This document shows positions 1-8,874 of a DNA stretch of 64,000 bases, piece after piece; positions within the stretch are counted from its first letter, which is position 1, and every line of letters begins with the position of its first letter. Source of the DNA: an uncultured Bacteroidales bacterium (GTDB lineage: Bacteria > Bacteroidota > Bacteroidia > Bacteroidales > Paludibacteraceae); the NCBI GenBank assembly GCA_900319005.1, contig ONMV01000005.1, positions 1 through 64,000 of the forward strand, given 5' to 3'. The notes below the pieces were generated by a model. It had not been told where the DNA came from. It did not search any database and saw nothing but the letters and a program-made list of their open reading frames with translations. The position numbers and the translations under genes were made by a program.

Positions 1-1053
1 ATCATGAAGTTCCTTGCCTTTGAGCAAACCTTTAAGAATGCCCTCACAACCCTGCCGATGGGCGGTGCTAAAGGCGGTTCGGACTTCTCGCCGCGTGGCA
101 AATCGGACGCTGAAGTGATGCGTTTTTGTCAATCGTTCATGACCGAACTTCAGCGTCATATAGGTGCCGATACGGACGTTCCTGCCGGCGATATTGGTGT
201 GGGTGGACGTGAGATCGGTTTTATGTTCGGTCAATACAAGCGTCTCCGCGATGAGTTCACGGGCACACTGACTGGGAAAGGTCAGATGTGGGGTGGCTCG
301 CTTATGCGTCCCGAGGCTACCGGTTACGGCGCTTGTTATTTTGCACAAGCAATGCTCGCTACCCGTAGTGAGTCTTTCGAGGGGAAGAAGGTATGTATTT
401 CCGGTTCCGGAAACGTAGCGCAGTTTGCAGCCCAGAAAGCTATGGCCCAGAAAGCTATGAGGCTTGGTGCTAAAGTGCTCACACTCAGTGATTCGGACGG
501 ATTTATCTATGACCCGGAAGGACTGAATGAGGAGAAGATGAACTTTGTCTTTGAACTCAAAAACGTCCGTCGCGGGCGTATCAAGGAGTATGCGGCTAAG
601 TATCCGCAAGCCCGGTATTTCGCAGGTGAGCGTCCTTGGCGTATCCCTTGCGACATCGCAATGCCATGTGCTACCCAGAATGAGATAGAGAAAGCCGATG
701 CCGAGAAACTGATAGCGAACGGCTGTTTCTGTGTCTGCGAGGGTGCGAACATGCCTTCCACGCCGGAAGCTATCGCGATCTTCCAAACCGCTAAGATCCT
801 CTACAGCCCGGGCAAAGCATCCAATGCCGGAGGTGTAGCTACATCCGGTCTTGAAATGACCCAGAACTCAATGCGTCTCAAATGGACTGCTGAAGAAGTG
901 GACCAGCGTCTCCGCACAATCATGGCGGACATCCACGCGGCATGTCTCAAATACGGAACCGAAGAGGACGGATACATCAATTACGTCAAAGGTGCCAACA
1001 TCGCCGGCTTTATGAAAGTCGCTAATTCCATGGTAGAACAGGGATTAGTATAA
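1..1053 (+). CDS. gdhA: NADP-type glutamate dehydrogenase, 5' end outside the window
   Basis: This is the C-terminal three quarters of a hexameric glutamate dehydrogenase, which interconverts glutamate and 2-oxoglutarate plus ammonia in the cytoplasm. The frame is open from base 1, so the true start lies upstream; the first ATG at position 4 is internal. Visible signatures are PMGGAKGG (substrate-binding lysine region), the stretch DVPAGDIGVGGREIGFM, and the Rossmann motif SGSGNVAQ. Directly after that motif sits an exact 15-bp tandem duplication (430-459) that adds AQKAM to the following helix. The stop codon overlaps the next start in a TAATG, so the two genes are probably translationally coupled. 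Confidence 0.95.
   Translation: MMKFLAFEQTFKNALTTLPMGGAKGGSDFSPRGKSDAEVMRFCQSFMTELQRHIGADTDVPAGDIGVGGREIGFMFGQYKRLRDEFTGTLTGKGQMWGGSLMRPEATGYGACYFAQAMLATRSESFEGKKVCISGSGNVAQFAAQKAMAQKAMRLGAKVLTLSDSDGFIYDPEGLNEEKMNFVFELKNVRRGRIKEYAAKYPQARYFAGERPWRIPCDIAMPCATQNEIEKADAEKLIANGCFCVCEGANMPSTPEAIAIFQTAKILYSPGKASNAGGVATSGLEMTQNSMRLKWTAEEVDQRLRTIMADIHAACLKYGTEEDGYINYVKGANIAGFMKVANSMVEQGLV
430..459 (+). repeat. Exact 15-bp tandem duplication inside gdhA
   Basis: The unit gcccagaaagctatg occurs twice back to back, in frame, giving AQKAMAQKAM just after the dinucleotide-binding motif. Confidence 0.95.
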
Positions 1054-3998
1054 TGGAAAGTAATTATACCACATTGATGTCGCGCCGTGTACGGCGCATC
1101 CTGCTCGTTTGCAACAACTATGATAGTTTTGCACTCGAGGAAGACGGTCGTATTGACGTGCAGATCGCGCAGGAATATGCCGAACTGAACCTCTCTAATC
1201 CGCCGTCTATCACTCGTGCCGAGACCCCTGCCGAAGCGCTGGAGATCGTACATCGTACATCGTCCCTTGGTACATCTTTTGACCTCATCCTCACCATGTA
1301 CAGCGTGGGCGAACTCGATGTCTTTGATTTTGCCAAAGAGGCGAAAAATTGGATGCCGGGATGTCCGATCGTCTTGCTCTCTTCATTCAGCAAGGAGATA
1401 TACAACCGCATCGAGAAGCATGACCGTTCGGATATAGATTATTTTTTCAATTGGAATAACTCCACCGACCTCATCATCGCCATCATCAAACTGATTGAGG
1501 ACCGCCTGAATGCAGAACACGACATTCTTAATGAAGGCGTGCGGGCTATCATGCTGGTGGAAGATTCCGTGCGCTATTATTCTACGTACCTGCCGCTTCT
1601 CTACAAACTCGTTCTGCAGCAAAATTCCATTGCCATCCGCGATGCGCTCAACGAAAAACAGCAGTTACTCCGAAAGCGTGCCCGGCCGAAAGTGCTCATG
1701 GCTACTTGTTACGACGAGGCGGTTGAACTATACAGCCGTTTCGGGTCGAACATGATCGGCGTTATTTCCGATGTGGGATTTGTTATCCATAAAGGAGAAC
1801 CGTCCTCTATGGAAAAACTCGATGCAGGTGTTGATTTATGCCGGTTGATCAGGGAAGATAACCCCACAATGCCATTCCTTATGCAATCTTCGCAGGAATC
1901 CATGCGCAATACAGCGCGCAAACTGAACGTCGGTTTTGTGGTCAAGAAATCCAAGACACTCTCTCAGGACGTGAGCGAGTACATCGAACGGGAGTTTGGA
2001 TTCGGCGATTTCATCGCCCGTGATCCGAGAACCGGCAAAGAGATAGCCCGCGCTTCCGATCTGGAAGGATTCGAACGGATTATTTCCTCGATTTCACCCG
2101 CTGCTTTTAGACGCTTGAGTGATAATAACTATCTCTCCAAATGGCTTTTTGCGCGAGGACTGTTTGCTATCGGGCGCGAGGTCTATAAACTGACAATCCA
2201 GGATGAAGCGGACATTGAAAACATCCGGCAGACCAACATCCGTCTCATACACGACTACCGCATCAACCAGGCACTCGGCGTAGTCGCCAAATACGCACCG
2301 GAAACGTATAACAATACAATCTGGTTCTCGCGTTGCGGGAATGGAGCCATGGGCGGAAAGGGTAGAGGACTCGCTTTCCTTAACCACATGCTCCAGAAAC
2401 ATGACCTCTACGATCATTGGCAGGATCTGCGTGTCTTAGTCCCCCGAACGATGGTTATTACCACCGATTATTTCGACCAATTCATCCATGACAATGGACT
2501 TCAATACGTCATCAACTCGGACTTGACCGACGAAGAACTGCTCTCGGAATTTGTATCAGCGGGTCTGCCAGCAGAATTATTGGGAGCTTTGCGCCATTTC
2601 ATACGTGTTACCAGCAGACCGTTAGCTATACGTTCTTCCTCCAAACTGGAAGATTCATATTATCAGCCTTTTGCGGGAGTTTATAGTACCTATATGATCC
2701 CGCACACAGAGAATGAAGACCAGCAACTCAGAATGCTCTCCAAGGCTATCAAATCGGTTTATGCTTCCGTCTATTTTGCGGCTTCACGTGGTTACATCAT
2801 CTCCACAGGCAATGTGCCTTCCGAAGAAAAAATGGCAATCGTACTTCAGGAAGTATGCGGTGAAACCGAAGGAAATTACTATTTCCCCGTCATCTCCGGC
2901 GTAGCACGAAGCATCAATTTCTACCCCGTGGGAAAAGAGAAACCCGAAGATGGCATCGTCAAAATCGCTTACGGACTTGGTAAAGCCGTGGTCGATGGCG
3001 AACAAGTGCTCCGTTTCTCGCCCAAATACCCGAAGAACGTCATGCAGACTTCTACGGTCGATCTGGCTATGCGGGAGACACAGCAATCCATGTTAGCTCT
3101 TTCGCTTAGCCCCGAGAAATTTAAAACTTCCATTGATGATGCCGTTAACTTGGAACGAATTCCGATTCATGAGTGCGGGCAGTTTGAATCCCTCAAACTC
3201 ATCGCTTCTACATATGACCGCGAGAACATGCGCATCGTGGATTCCTGTTATCCCGATGGACCGCGTATTGTCACCTTTGCCCCGCAACTCAAGTTCAATA
3301 CGTTCCCCTTGGCGGACATAATACAACACCTTTTAGATATCGCGCGCGAGGAGATCAAAACACCCGTCGAGATAGAGTTCGCCGTGAACTTGGAGCACGA
3401 CCCCCAGATCTTCCATGTCTTGCAGATTCGTCCTATTTCAGCGGACAGCTTGACTGCAAAAGTAGACTGGGATAAAGTCGATGAAAACGGAGCTTTCTTG
3501 CGTTCCGGCAATGCACTCGGTGTCGGCAAAACGGAAGATGTAACCGACATCATCTATCTCCGCAAAGAAACCTTCAACGTCCTTCGGACTCAGGAAATGA
3601 CGGCTACATTGCGCGAATGGAACAACAAAATGCGTCAGGAAGGACGCCAATACCTCTTGATCGGTTATGGTCGTTGGGGATCACAGATTCCGACACTCGG
3701 TGTGCCGGTTCAATGGGGAGACATCAGCGAAGCAAAAGCTATCGCCGAGTGCTCATTGCCTGATTTCCGCATCGAACCGTCACAAGGCTCGCATTTCTTC
3801 CAGAACATGACCTCTTTCAACGTCGGTTATATGAACGTGGACCCGTGGGCGCGTCCTCTGACCGACGAATATGATCAATCGGTCCTCGATGCCATGCCTG
3901 CTGTAGAAGAAACCGACCTCATACGTCATGTCCGCCTCGACAAGCCGCTGGAGATGTACATAGACGGCTTTGAGAACAAAGCCGTCGTGAAAAAGTAA
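1053..3998 (+). CDS. Receiver-like/PPDK_N ATP-grasp protein (often called PEP synthase)
   Basis: This 981-residue cytoplasmic protein has two response-regulator-like segments (about residues 13-150 and 163-320). They are followed by a pyruvate-phosphate-dikinase N-terminal ATP-grasp region (about 425-800; GGKGRGLAF near 434, LAIRSSSKLEDS near 524, LQIRPIS near 790) and a conserved tail with GYGRWG and SQGSHFFQN. I do not see the swivelling phosphohistidine domain or the PEP/pyruvate TIM barrel that true PEP synthase needs. Automatic labels of this family as PEP synthase are therefore doubtful. It may phosphorylate or ligate an unknown substrate in response to a signal. It starts on the last base of the gdhA stop, suggesting one operon. 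A short cgtacat repeat lies in the first receiver (about 1246-1262). Confidence 0.8.
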   Translation: MESNYTTLMSRRVRRILLVCNNYDSFALEEDGRIDVQIAQEYAELNLSNPPSITRAETPAEALEIVHRTSSLGTSFDLILTMYSVGELDVFDFAKEAKNWMPGCPIVLLSSFSKEIYNRIEKHDRSDIDYFFNWNNSTDLIIAIIKLIEDRLNAEHDILNEGVRAIMLVEDSVRYYSTYLPLLYKLVLQQNSIAIRDALNEKQQLLRKRARPKVLMATCYDEAVELYSRFGSNMIGVISDVGFVIHKGEPSSMEKLDAGVDLCRLIREDNPTMPFLMQSSQESMRNTARKLNVGFVVKKSKTLSQDVSEYIEREFGFGDFIARDPRTGKEIARASDLEGFERIISSISPAAFRRLSDNNYLSKWLFARGLFAIGREVYKLTIQDEADIENIRQTNIRLIHDYRINQALGVVAKYAPETYNNTIWFSRCGNGAMGGKGRGLAFLNHMLQKHDLYDHWQDLRVLVPRTMVITTDYFDQFIHDNGLQYVINSDLTDEELLSEFVSAGLPAELLGALRHFIRVTSRPLAIRSSSKLEDSYYQPFAGVYSTYMIPHTENEDQQLRMLSKAIKSVYASVYFAASRGYIISTGNVPSEEKMAIVLQEVCGETEGNYYFPVISGVARSINFYPVGKEKPEDGIVKIAYGLGKAVVDGEQVLRFSPKYPKNVMQTSTVDLAMRETQQSMLALSLSPEKFKTSIDDAVNLERIPIHECGQFESLKLIASTYDRENMRIVDSCYPDGPRIVTFAPQLKFNTFPLADIIQHLLDIAREEIKTPVEIEFAVNLEHDPQIFHVLQIRPISADSLTAKVDWDKVDENGAFLRSGNALGVGKTEDVTDIIYLRKETFNVLRTQEMTATLREWNNKMRQEGRQYLLIGYGRWGSQIPTLGVPVQWGDISEAKAIAECSLPDFRIEPSQGSHFFQNMTSFNVGYMNVDPWARPLTDEYDQSVLDAMPAVEETDLIRHVRLDKPLEMYIDGFENKAVVKK

Positions 3999-4018
3999 CT
4001 TCTCCCTTCGTCCATTAC

Positions 4019-4037
4019 GTCGGGATTGAATCCCGAC
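4019..4037. terminator. Perfect short palindrome after the ATP-grasp gene
   Basis: GTCGGGATT and AATCCCGAC flank a single g, 20 bases after the stop codon. A T-run (cgctttttt) follows only about 30 bases later, so terminator function is possible but not clear. It has the same layout as the palindromes near 5.3 kb. Confidence 0.4.
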
Positions 4038-4077
4038 ATCTATTCAGCCCTCGCCGCTTTTTTAATCACGATACTCC

Positions 4078-4121
4078 AACACAGGATTAACACAGCATTA
4101 ACACAGGATTAACACAGCATT
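4078..4121. repeat. Two exact copies of a 22-bp tandem repeat
   Basis: The 22-bp unit starting aacacagg is present twice, at 4078-4099 and 4100-4121. Each unit is itself made of two related 11-mers (aacacaggatt and aacacagcatt). It belongs to the gene-border repeat class seen throughout the window. Confidence 0.9.
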
Positions 4122-4211
4122 AGCGGTACGTCACCACGAGATAGCCGCAACGAAACCCTAATAACAACCCCGTATCCGCCATTTTTGGCGGAGCTCCAAA
4201 CCCCGACAACC

Positions 4212-4730
4212 ATGTCTAAAGTAACGTATCAAGACCCCATTCAGTCAACATCCGGCAAGATTTTCGGCAAGAAACAGCACATCTCCCAGCGCAAACTCTT
4301 CGGGATCTACGAGTCCACCTATTGTTATCAGAACAAACCCGAACACTGGTCAGATGCCCAAACCCTCCATCGCCAAAAGATGGGAGCAGCCTCTCTCTAT
4401 GCCAAACTGCTTCTTCAAGACCCGGATTTTGCCGCCCGAGCCACTGCTTACCGCTTGGAACTCATCCGCCGTGCCAACAACCCGCGTTCTGCTGCCGACA
4501 AACACCTAAAGCCATACCTTCGCAACCAGCAGATGCTCACCTCCCTCATCTACAACTACCTATCTACTGCCACCGCCACCGCCGACGCCTCCCTTGCCCA
4601 AACCATCCTTGCCGGCTACACCCGTTATACAGCCGCCCGTGCCCTTGACCGCAAAGCCGTCCTCGTCCAACTCGCCGAAGAACTCTCCGCCCTGTCTCTT
4701 GCCGAAACCCTCCTTCCCTCACTCCCGTAG
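4212..4730 (+). CDS. Conserved-looking hypothetical protein
   Basis: The 172-residue product is not recognised. It begins MSKVTYQDPI, is rich in Ala, Leu and Tyr, predicted mostly helical, and has no signal peptide or membrane segment. I chose the ATG at 4212. The in-frame TTG at 4185 lies inside a CCGCCA-tttt-TGGCGG hairpin (4176-4191) and is unlikely to be used. The codon third positions are strikingly C-rich in the 3' half (gcc, ctc, acc), unlike neighbouring genes, so the gene may have been acquired or have unusual strand-specific composition. A function cannot be assigned. Confidence 0.55.
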   Translation: MSKVTYQDPIQSTSGKIFGKKQHISQRKLFGIYESTYCYQNKPEHWSDAQTLHRQKMGAASLYAKLLLQDPDFAARATAYRLELIRRANNPRSAADKHLKPYLRNQQMLTSLIYNYLSTATATADASLAQTILAGYTRYTAARALDRKAVLVQLAEELSALSLAETLLPSLP

Positions 4731-4769
4731 CTCCTGTGCGCTCACTTGACGGCTCTATGAGCCGCCCGT

Positions 4770-5153
4770 GTGCCCTTTGGTTCTGTGCTCGTGCTTTTTG
4801 AGCGCGAGTTCACTCCCCTCTACGAGAAATACTATTACTACGACAATTCAACTGAAACTTATGTGTTAGATGGTGAGTGGATCATTGATAGCATGGATCG
4901 ATATTGGCTAAACGATGATAATTCGTTCACTTTATACCAAGGAACTACAACATTGAACCCAACAGAAAGAATCGTTTCCACTAATAAGCAAGCGACTCTA
5001 TTCAACTATCGCCGCTTGAACGATACGCAAATTGCTGCAAGTAACAATTCTGCATCGTACATACTAAAAGAAGATGATGGTTCAACTCCTCAATTAGAAG
5101 CCTATGACTTAAAAGGCAATAGATTAATATCTTTCAACTTGGTATCTTTGTAG
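4770..5153 (+). CDS. Hypothetical small protein, possibly a gene remnant
   Basis: This open frame begins at a GTG and has no good start. The credible part is residues 20-127, which are polar and beta-rich (YYYYDNSTETYVLDGEW, then alternating strands), resembling lipocalin-like or copper-resistance-like small beta domains seen in Bacteroidota. No signal peptide is visible, so the N-terminus may have been lost. Composition changes abruptly from the C-rich preceding gene. A strong hairpin terminator follows at 5207. It is either a short cytoplasmic protein or the 3' remnant of a longer gene. Confidence 0.35.
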   Translation: MPFGSVLVLFEREFTPLYEKYYYYDNSTETYVLDGEWIIDSMDRYWLNDDNSFTLYQGTTTLNPTERIVSTNKQATLFNYRRLNDTQIAASNNSASYILKEDDGSTPQLEAYDLKGNRLISFNLVSL

Positions 5154-5206
5154 AATAATATAAACATAAGAGCAAGTGGCTGGCGCTACTTTGCAGATCC
5201 CAAACA

Positions 5207-5234
5207 CCAGCCTGCTTCATTTCAAGCAGGCTGG
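5207..5234 (+). terminator. Intrinsic terminator
   Basis: The arms CCAGCCTGCTT and AAGCAGGCTGG enclose a 6-nt loop and are followed by the pyrimidine tract ctctttcttccttt. Confidence 0.75.
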
Positions 5235-5291
5235 CTCTTTCTTCCTTTGTGCACGATTGAATCGGGCTTTATATTCTTGGCAGTTGCACCA

Positions 5292-5380
5292 CCGTCTGCC
5301 AGACGGCTTTTGCTTCTTGGTAGTTTCAGGCGTTTGCCAAACGCCGCCCCTTTCTTCTTTTATGCGGGATAATATCCCGC
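5292..5380. repeat. Cluster of three short palindromes with 3-nt spacers
   Basis: Three inverted repeats of unrelated sequence but identical layout occur within 90 bp: CCGTCT-gcc-AGACGG (5292-5306), GGCGTTT-gcc-AAACGCC (5329-5345) and GCGGGAT-aat-ATCCCGC (5364-5380). They fill most of the 348-bp gap between 5153 and 5502. Confidence 0.8.
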
Positions 5381-5428
5381 TATATTTTGCGAAAGAAGCT
5401 TTTCACCAAACGCTTTTTTGCCTATTTC

Positions 5429-5460
5429 CTTGCATATGTCAAAAAAAAGCAGTAACTTTG
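5429..5460 (+). promoter_or_regulatory. Bacteroidota-type promoter
   Basis: CTTG, 20 nt, TAACTTTG, then CA. The spacer reads CATATGTC plus an A-tract ending GCAG. It lies about 40 bp before the Na/Pi symporter gene. Confidence 0.85.
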
Positions 5461-5501
5461 CACCCAAATTCGTATATGCGCGAAAATAGCAAACAATCTA
5501 T

Positions 5502-7208
5502 ATGACTTTATTACTCCAGATTATTACACTCATCGGTTCCGTGGCGATGCTGATGTACGGAATGAAGGTGATGAGTGAAGGCCTGCAGAAAATGGCAGGT
5601 AGCAAGCTGAGCAATGTGCTTGGCACGATGACTACCAACCGTTTCTCGGGCGTGCTTACCGGTGCGTTCATCACCGCGGCGGTTCAGTCTTCCACGGCTA
5701 CAACGGTCATGACCGTCAGTTTCGTCTCGGCGGGTATTCTCTCGCTGGCGCAAGCTATCTCCGTCATCATGGGTGCCAACATCGGTACGACCTTCACGGC
5801 GTGGATCATGGTGCTCGGCGGCGGATCGTTTGATCTGCGATTGGTTGTGTATGCCACTATCGTAATGGCTGTAGCGCTTATCTTCACCAAGAAGAACGCC
5901 AACCTCGGCGATTTCCTCATCGGTCTGTCGCTCATGCTGCTTGGTCTGACTACCCTGAAAATCAACGCCACCGACATGCACTTGGACGAGATGGCGCCGG
6001 TACGCAATTTCTTTATCGCTACCTCGTCATGGGGGTACGGCAGCTATTTCCTCTATCTGTTAGTAGGCGGAATACTGACTTTTGCCGTACAGTCCTCGGC
6101 GGCGATCATGGCAATCACGATGACGCTCTGCTCAACCCATGTGCTGCCTGTCGATATGGGTATCGCGCTGGTGCTGGGTGAGAATATCGGTACTACCATC
6201 ACCTCCAATGTAGTAGCACTCTCCGCCTCGGTGCAGGCACGCCGTGCTGCTCTGGCGCACTTGGTGTTCAACCTCTTCGGTGTCGTTTGGGTGCTTTGCG
6301 TCTTCCGTTGGTTTGTGGGAGGCGTGTGTGAACTCTGGGGCGTGGAATTCGAACCGGGCATTCCTTCCGAGGTCTCGCCGGATAAACTGAACGCAGTCCT
6401 GGCTACCTTCCACACGGCGTTCAACGTTACGAACACGATGATTCTAATCTGGTTCGTGCCGGTTCTGGAGCGAGTAGTGAGCACCATCATCCCGTCCAAA
6501 CCGGAACAGAAAGATACGGACAGCCAGCTCAAGTTTATCTCCGGCGGTTTGATGTCCACTTCAGAGCTTTCTATCCTCCAGGCATGGAAAGAGGTGCATG
6601 TCTTTGCTCTCCGTGCGCAACGGATGATAGGAATGGTGCATGAGCTCTTCTATGAGAAGGACAACACCCAGTTCACCAAGATCTTCTCGCGTATCGAGAA
6701 ATACGAAGGCATCTGCGACCGAATGGAATACGAGATAGCGCAATACCTCAACCAGGTAGCCGACGGCCGTCTGTCCGACCAGTCCAAGCACGAGGTGCAC
6801 AAGATGCTCCGTATCGTCAGCGAGCTGGAGTCCGTGGGCGACGCCAACTACAACCTCTCGCGCTACATCCGCCACAAGCACGATGGCAATATTACCTTTA
6901 CGGCGGAGCAGGAGAAGAACGTCGAGCAGATGATTTATCTCCTCACCGGCGCGCAGGCAAAGATGGTGGAAGCACTCGAAAAAGCGAATATCACCCAGGA
7001 CGAGTTCTTCGAGATGACCAACATGGAGAACGAGATTAATAATTTCCGCGACGAACTCAAGAACCAAAACATGCAATCCATCACCGAGCATGAGTACGAC
7101 TACACCACCGGTGTCAATTATATGGATATCATCCTTGAACTCGAGAAGATGGGCGACTACATCATCAATGTGGACGAAGCCATCTACGAGCACAAGCACG
7201 ACAAATAA
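5502..7208 (+). CDS. Na+/phosphate symporter family protein with PhoU-like tail
   Basis: This 568-residue inner-membrane protein has two inverted Na/Pi-cotransporter repeats. Their hallmark QSS motifs are visible as VQSSTATTVM (about residue 60) and VQSSAAIMAI (about 197), separated by hydrophobic helices up to about 340. Residues 350-565 form a helical cytoplasmic PhoU-like region, common in bacterial NptA/YjbB-type proteins. It probably imports or exports phosphate coupled to sodium. It has its own promoter at 5429, and a SIMPL-domain gene follows after 24 bp, probably in the same transcript. Confidence 0.9.
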   Translation: MTLLLQIITLIGSVAMLMYGMKVMSEGLQKMAGSKLSNVLGTMTTNRFSGVLTGAFITAAVQSSTATTVMTVSFVSAGILSLAQAISVIMGANIGTTFTAWIMVLGGGSFDLRLVVYATIVMAVALIFTKKNANLGDFLIGLSLMLLGLTTLKINATDMHLDEMAPVRNFFIATSSWGYGSYFLYLLVGGILTFAVQSSAAIMAITMTLCSTHVLPVDMGIALVLGENIGTTITSNVVALSASVQARRAALAHLVFNLFGVVWVLCVFRWFVGGVCELWGVEFEPGIPSEVSPDKLNAVLATFHTAFNVTNTMILIWFVPVLERVVSTIIPSKPEQKDTDSQLKFISGGLMSTSELSILQAWKEVHVFALRAQRMIGMVHELFYEKDNTQFTKIFSRIEKYEGICDRMEYEIAQYLNQVADGRLSDQSKHEVHKMLRIVSELESVGDANYNLSRYIRHKHDGNITFTAEQEKNVEQMIYLLTGAQAKMVEALEKANITQDEFFEMTNMENEINNFRDELKNQNMQSITEHEYDYTTGVNYMDIILELEKMGDYIINVDEAIYEHKHDK

Positions 7209-7232
7209 TTAATCAACCAAAAAAAACAAAAA

Positions 7233-7922
7233 ATGAAAAATAATGTATTAGCAGGCGCATTGGTTGCGCTCGGACTGAGCCTCGCAGGCTTGTTCGTCTA
7301 TTGCGGAATCAGCAAGTTCGCTGACAAAGACCGCGCAGTAACCGTAAAAGGACTGAGTACCCGTGAGGTGGAGGCGGATTACGTAGTATGGCCGCTCTCT
7401 TTCGGATGGAATGGCAATGATCTGCCGTCGCTCTATCAGCAAATCGGCAATGTATCGGAGAAAGTGAAGAAACACTTGCTCGCATTGGGATTCGAAGAGA
7501 GCGACCTTCGCCAGGGACCGATTTCGGTGGATAACAACTGGGAGAACTATTACGGCAACAACCGTCCGGAGTACCGCTATACCCTCCGCACTTCCATCAT
7601 TGTATCTACAGACAAAGTGAAACTGGTCATTGCTTCCCAAGGTAAGGAAGCGGACTTGCTCAAGGAAGGCATCATCGTTTCTTCCAACAAGTGGGATCTC
7701 GACTACCAGTACAACGGTCTGCCCGAACTCAAGCCGGCTATGATTGAAGAGGCTACGCAGAACGCTCGCACCGTAGCGCAGAAGTTCGCTGACGATGCGC
7801 AGTGCTCGCTCGGTTCTATCCGTCGCGCCAGCCAGGGCCAGTTCTCCATTGAGAATGACCAATACCAGCCGTGGATCAAACACGTGCGCGTAGTCACCAC
7901 GGTGGATTATTACTTGGATTAA
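7233..7922 (+). CDS. SIMPL (DUF541) domain protein
   Basis: The 229-residue product has one N-terminal hydrophobic segment (about 7-27), which works as an uncleaved anchor or signal peptide. The rest is a SIMPL/DUF541 domain in the periplasm: AVTVKGLSTREVEADYVVWPL at its start and the closing VRVVTTVDYYLD strand are typical. The family forms beta-rich oligomers in the cell envelope, and its biochemical role is poorly defined. It lies 24 bp downstream of the symporter gene, so co-transcription is likely. The next gene is convergent, with only 4 bp between. Confidence 0.85.
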   Translation: MKNNVLAGALVALGLSLAGLFVYCGISKFADKDRAVTVKGLSTREVEADYVVWPLSFGWNGNDLPSLYQQIGNVSEKVKKHLLALGFEESDLRQGPISVDNNWENYYGNNRPEYRYTLRTSIIVSTDKVKLVIASQGKEADLLKEGIIVSSNKWDLDYQYNGLPELKPAMIEEATQNARTVAQKFADDAQCSLGSIRRASQGQFSIENDQYQPWIKHVRVVTTVDYYLD

Positions 7923-7926
7923 GGGT

Positions 7927-8718
7927 TTAGAACCAGCCTAACCGGCGGATCAGACGAAGCATCCAAGTCGGGATCAACAAAATGATGAAACACAATACCT
8001 GCCAGAAGACGGTGGGTATTGTTGTTTTACTGCGGCCGTGGAAAAGTGCCCGCAGAGCGCGGCGAACCAGCATCTCGGGCGAAGCGATGATGCCTAAAGC
8101 CTTGCCCGCTTTGGTCACCCATTGAGGTATGCTGAAAAGCCCTGTATCTACGGCTCCGGGACTCACATCCGTTACATACACGCCGTAAGGTTTCAGCTCG
8201 ATGTGCAGCGACCGTGTGAAGGCTGAGAGGAAACATTTTGTGCTGGCATAAGTGCCTAACCGCTGCGCTACTATCTTGCTGGTTACGGAGCATACATTGA
8301 GGATATAGCCGTGTCTCCGCTCGCGCATCTCTTGTCCGAAGAGGTAACACAGCATCGCCGGCGTATACATATGTAAATTCATAATGAGGCTTGTGAACGC
8401 CTCGCTGTCATCGAGTATATCTTTGTCGTGATAAACTCCGGCATTATTTACCAACACTTCCACCTCTATCTCTTGTGCGCGCGTGTATTCATATAGTTCG
8501 CGCGCGGAACTCTGTTGCCCAAGGTCCATTACCAAAGGAATCACCTCTAATCCACTAATCCGCTCATCCTTTGATCCCTTTATTTCTTCTGCACGCTTTT
8601 TTATTACCTCTTCGTTGCTGACAATGAGTAAGTTATAACCTCTCTTGGCTAACTGCTTGGCAAACTCCAAACCTATTCCGGACGATGCACCCGTCACTAA
8701 TGCAAAATGATTCTTCAT
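7927..8718 (-). CDS. Short-chain dehydrogenase/reductase
   Basis: This 263-residue SDR enzyme is NAD(P)-dependent. It shows the cofactor motif TGASSGIG (residues 9-16), NNAG (about 91), and the catalytic Ser with YASTK (about 157-161). The C-terminus is hydrophobic (WQVLCFIILLIPTWML) followed by basic residues, suggesting membrane attachment, as in the YqjQ/DltE-like classical SDRs. The substrate cannot be told. It is transcribed on its own from a promoter at 8742-8773, back to back with the promoter of the HAD gene. Confidence 0.88.
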   Translation of the reverse strand: MKNHFALVTGASSGIGLEFAKQLAKRGYNLLIVSNEEVIKKRAEEIKGSKDERISGLEVIPLVMDLGQQSSARELYEYTRAQEIEVEVLVNNAGVYHDKDILDDSEAFTSLIMNLHMYTPAMLCYLFGQEMRERRHGYILNVCSVTSKIVAQRLGTYASTKCFLSAFTRSLHIELKPYGVYVTDVSPGAVDTGLFSIPQWVTKAGKALGIIASPEMLVRRALRALFHGRSKTTIPTVFWQVLCFIILLIPTWMLRLIRRLGWF

Positions 8719-8741
8719 ATACGATATCTTTTAATCGGCTG

Positions 8742-8773
8742 CAAAATTACAAAGATTTTTCCATATCTGCAAA
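8742..8773 (-). promoter_or_regulatory. Promoter of the SDR gene
   Basis: Read on the minus strand: TTTG, 20 nt, TAATTTTG, then CA. It ends about 24 bp before the start codon. Confidence 0.8.
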
Positions 8774-8790
8774 ATTTTTACAGAAATTTA

Positions 8791-8822
8791 TTTGCACATC
8801 TCGAAATTTATTTGTACCTTTG
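8791..8822 (+). promoter_or_regulatory. Promoter of the HAD phosphatase gene
   Basis: TTTG, 20 nt, TACCTTTG, then CACC. Divergent from the SDR promoter with 17 bp between them. Confidence 0.85.
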
Positions 8823-8874
8823 CACCTAATAATACGGGTGTCTTTATACCGCGATCTCTCAATCCTTAGAAAAA

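Noticed and set aside
4185-4211. TTG start giving nine extra codons to the 172-residue protein
   Set aside because: It lies inside a hairpin and adds no conserved residues; ATG 4212 is a normal start.
5176-5505. 110-codon frame across the palindrome cluster and promoter
   Set aside because: It reads through a terminator, three palindromes and the promoter of the symporter gene; the product has no protein-like features.
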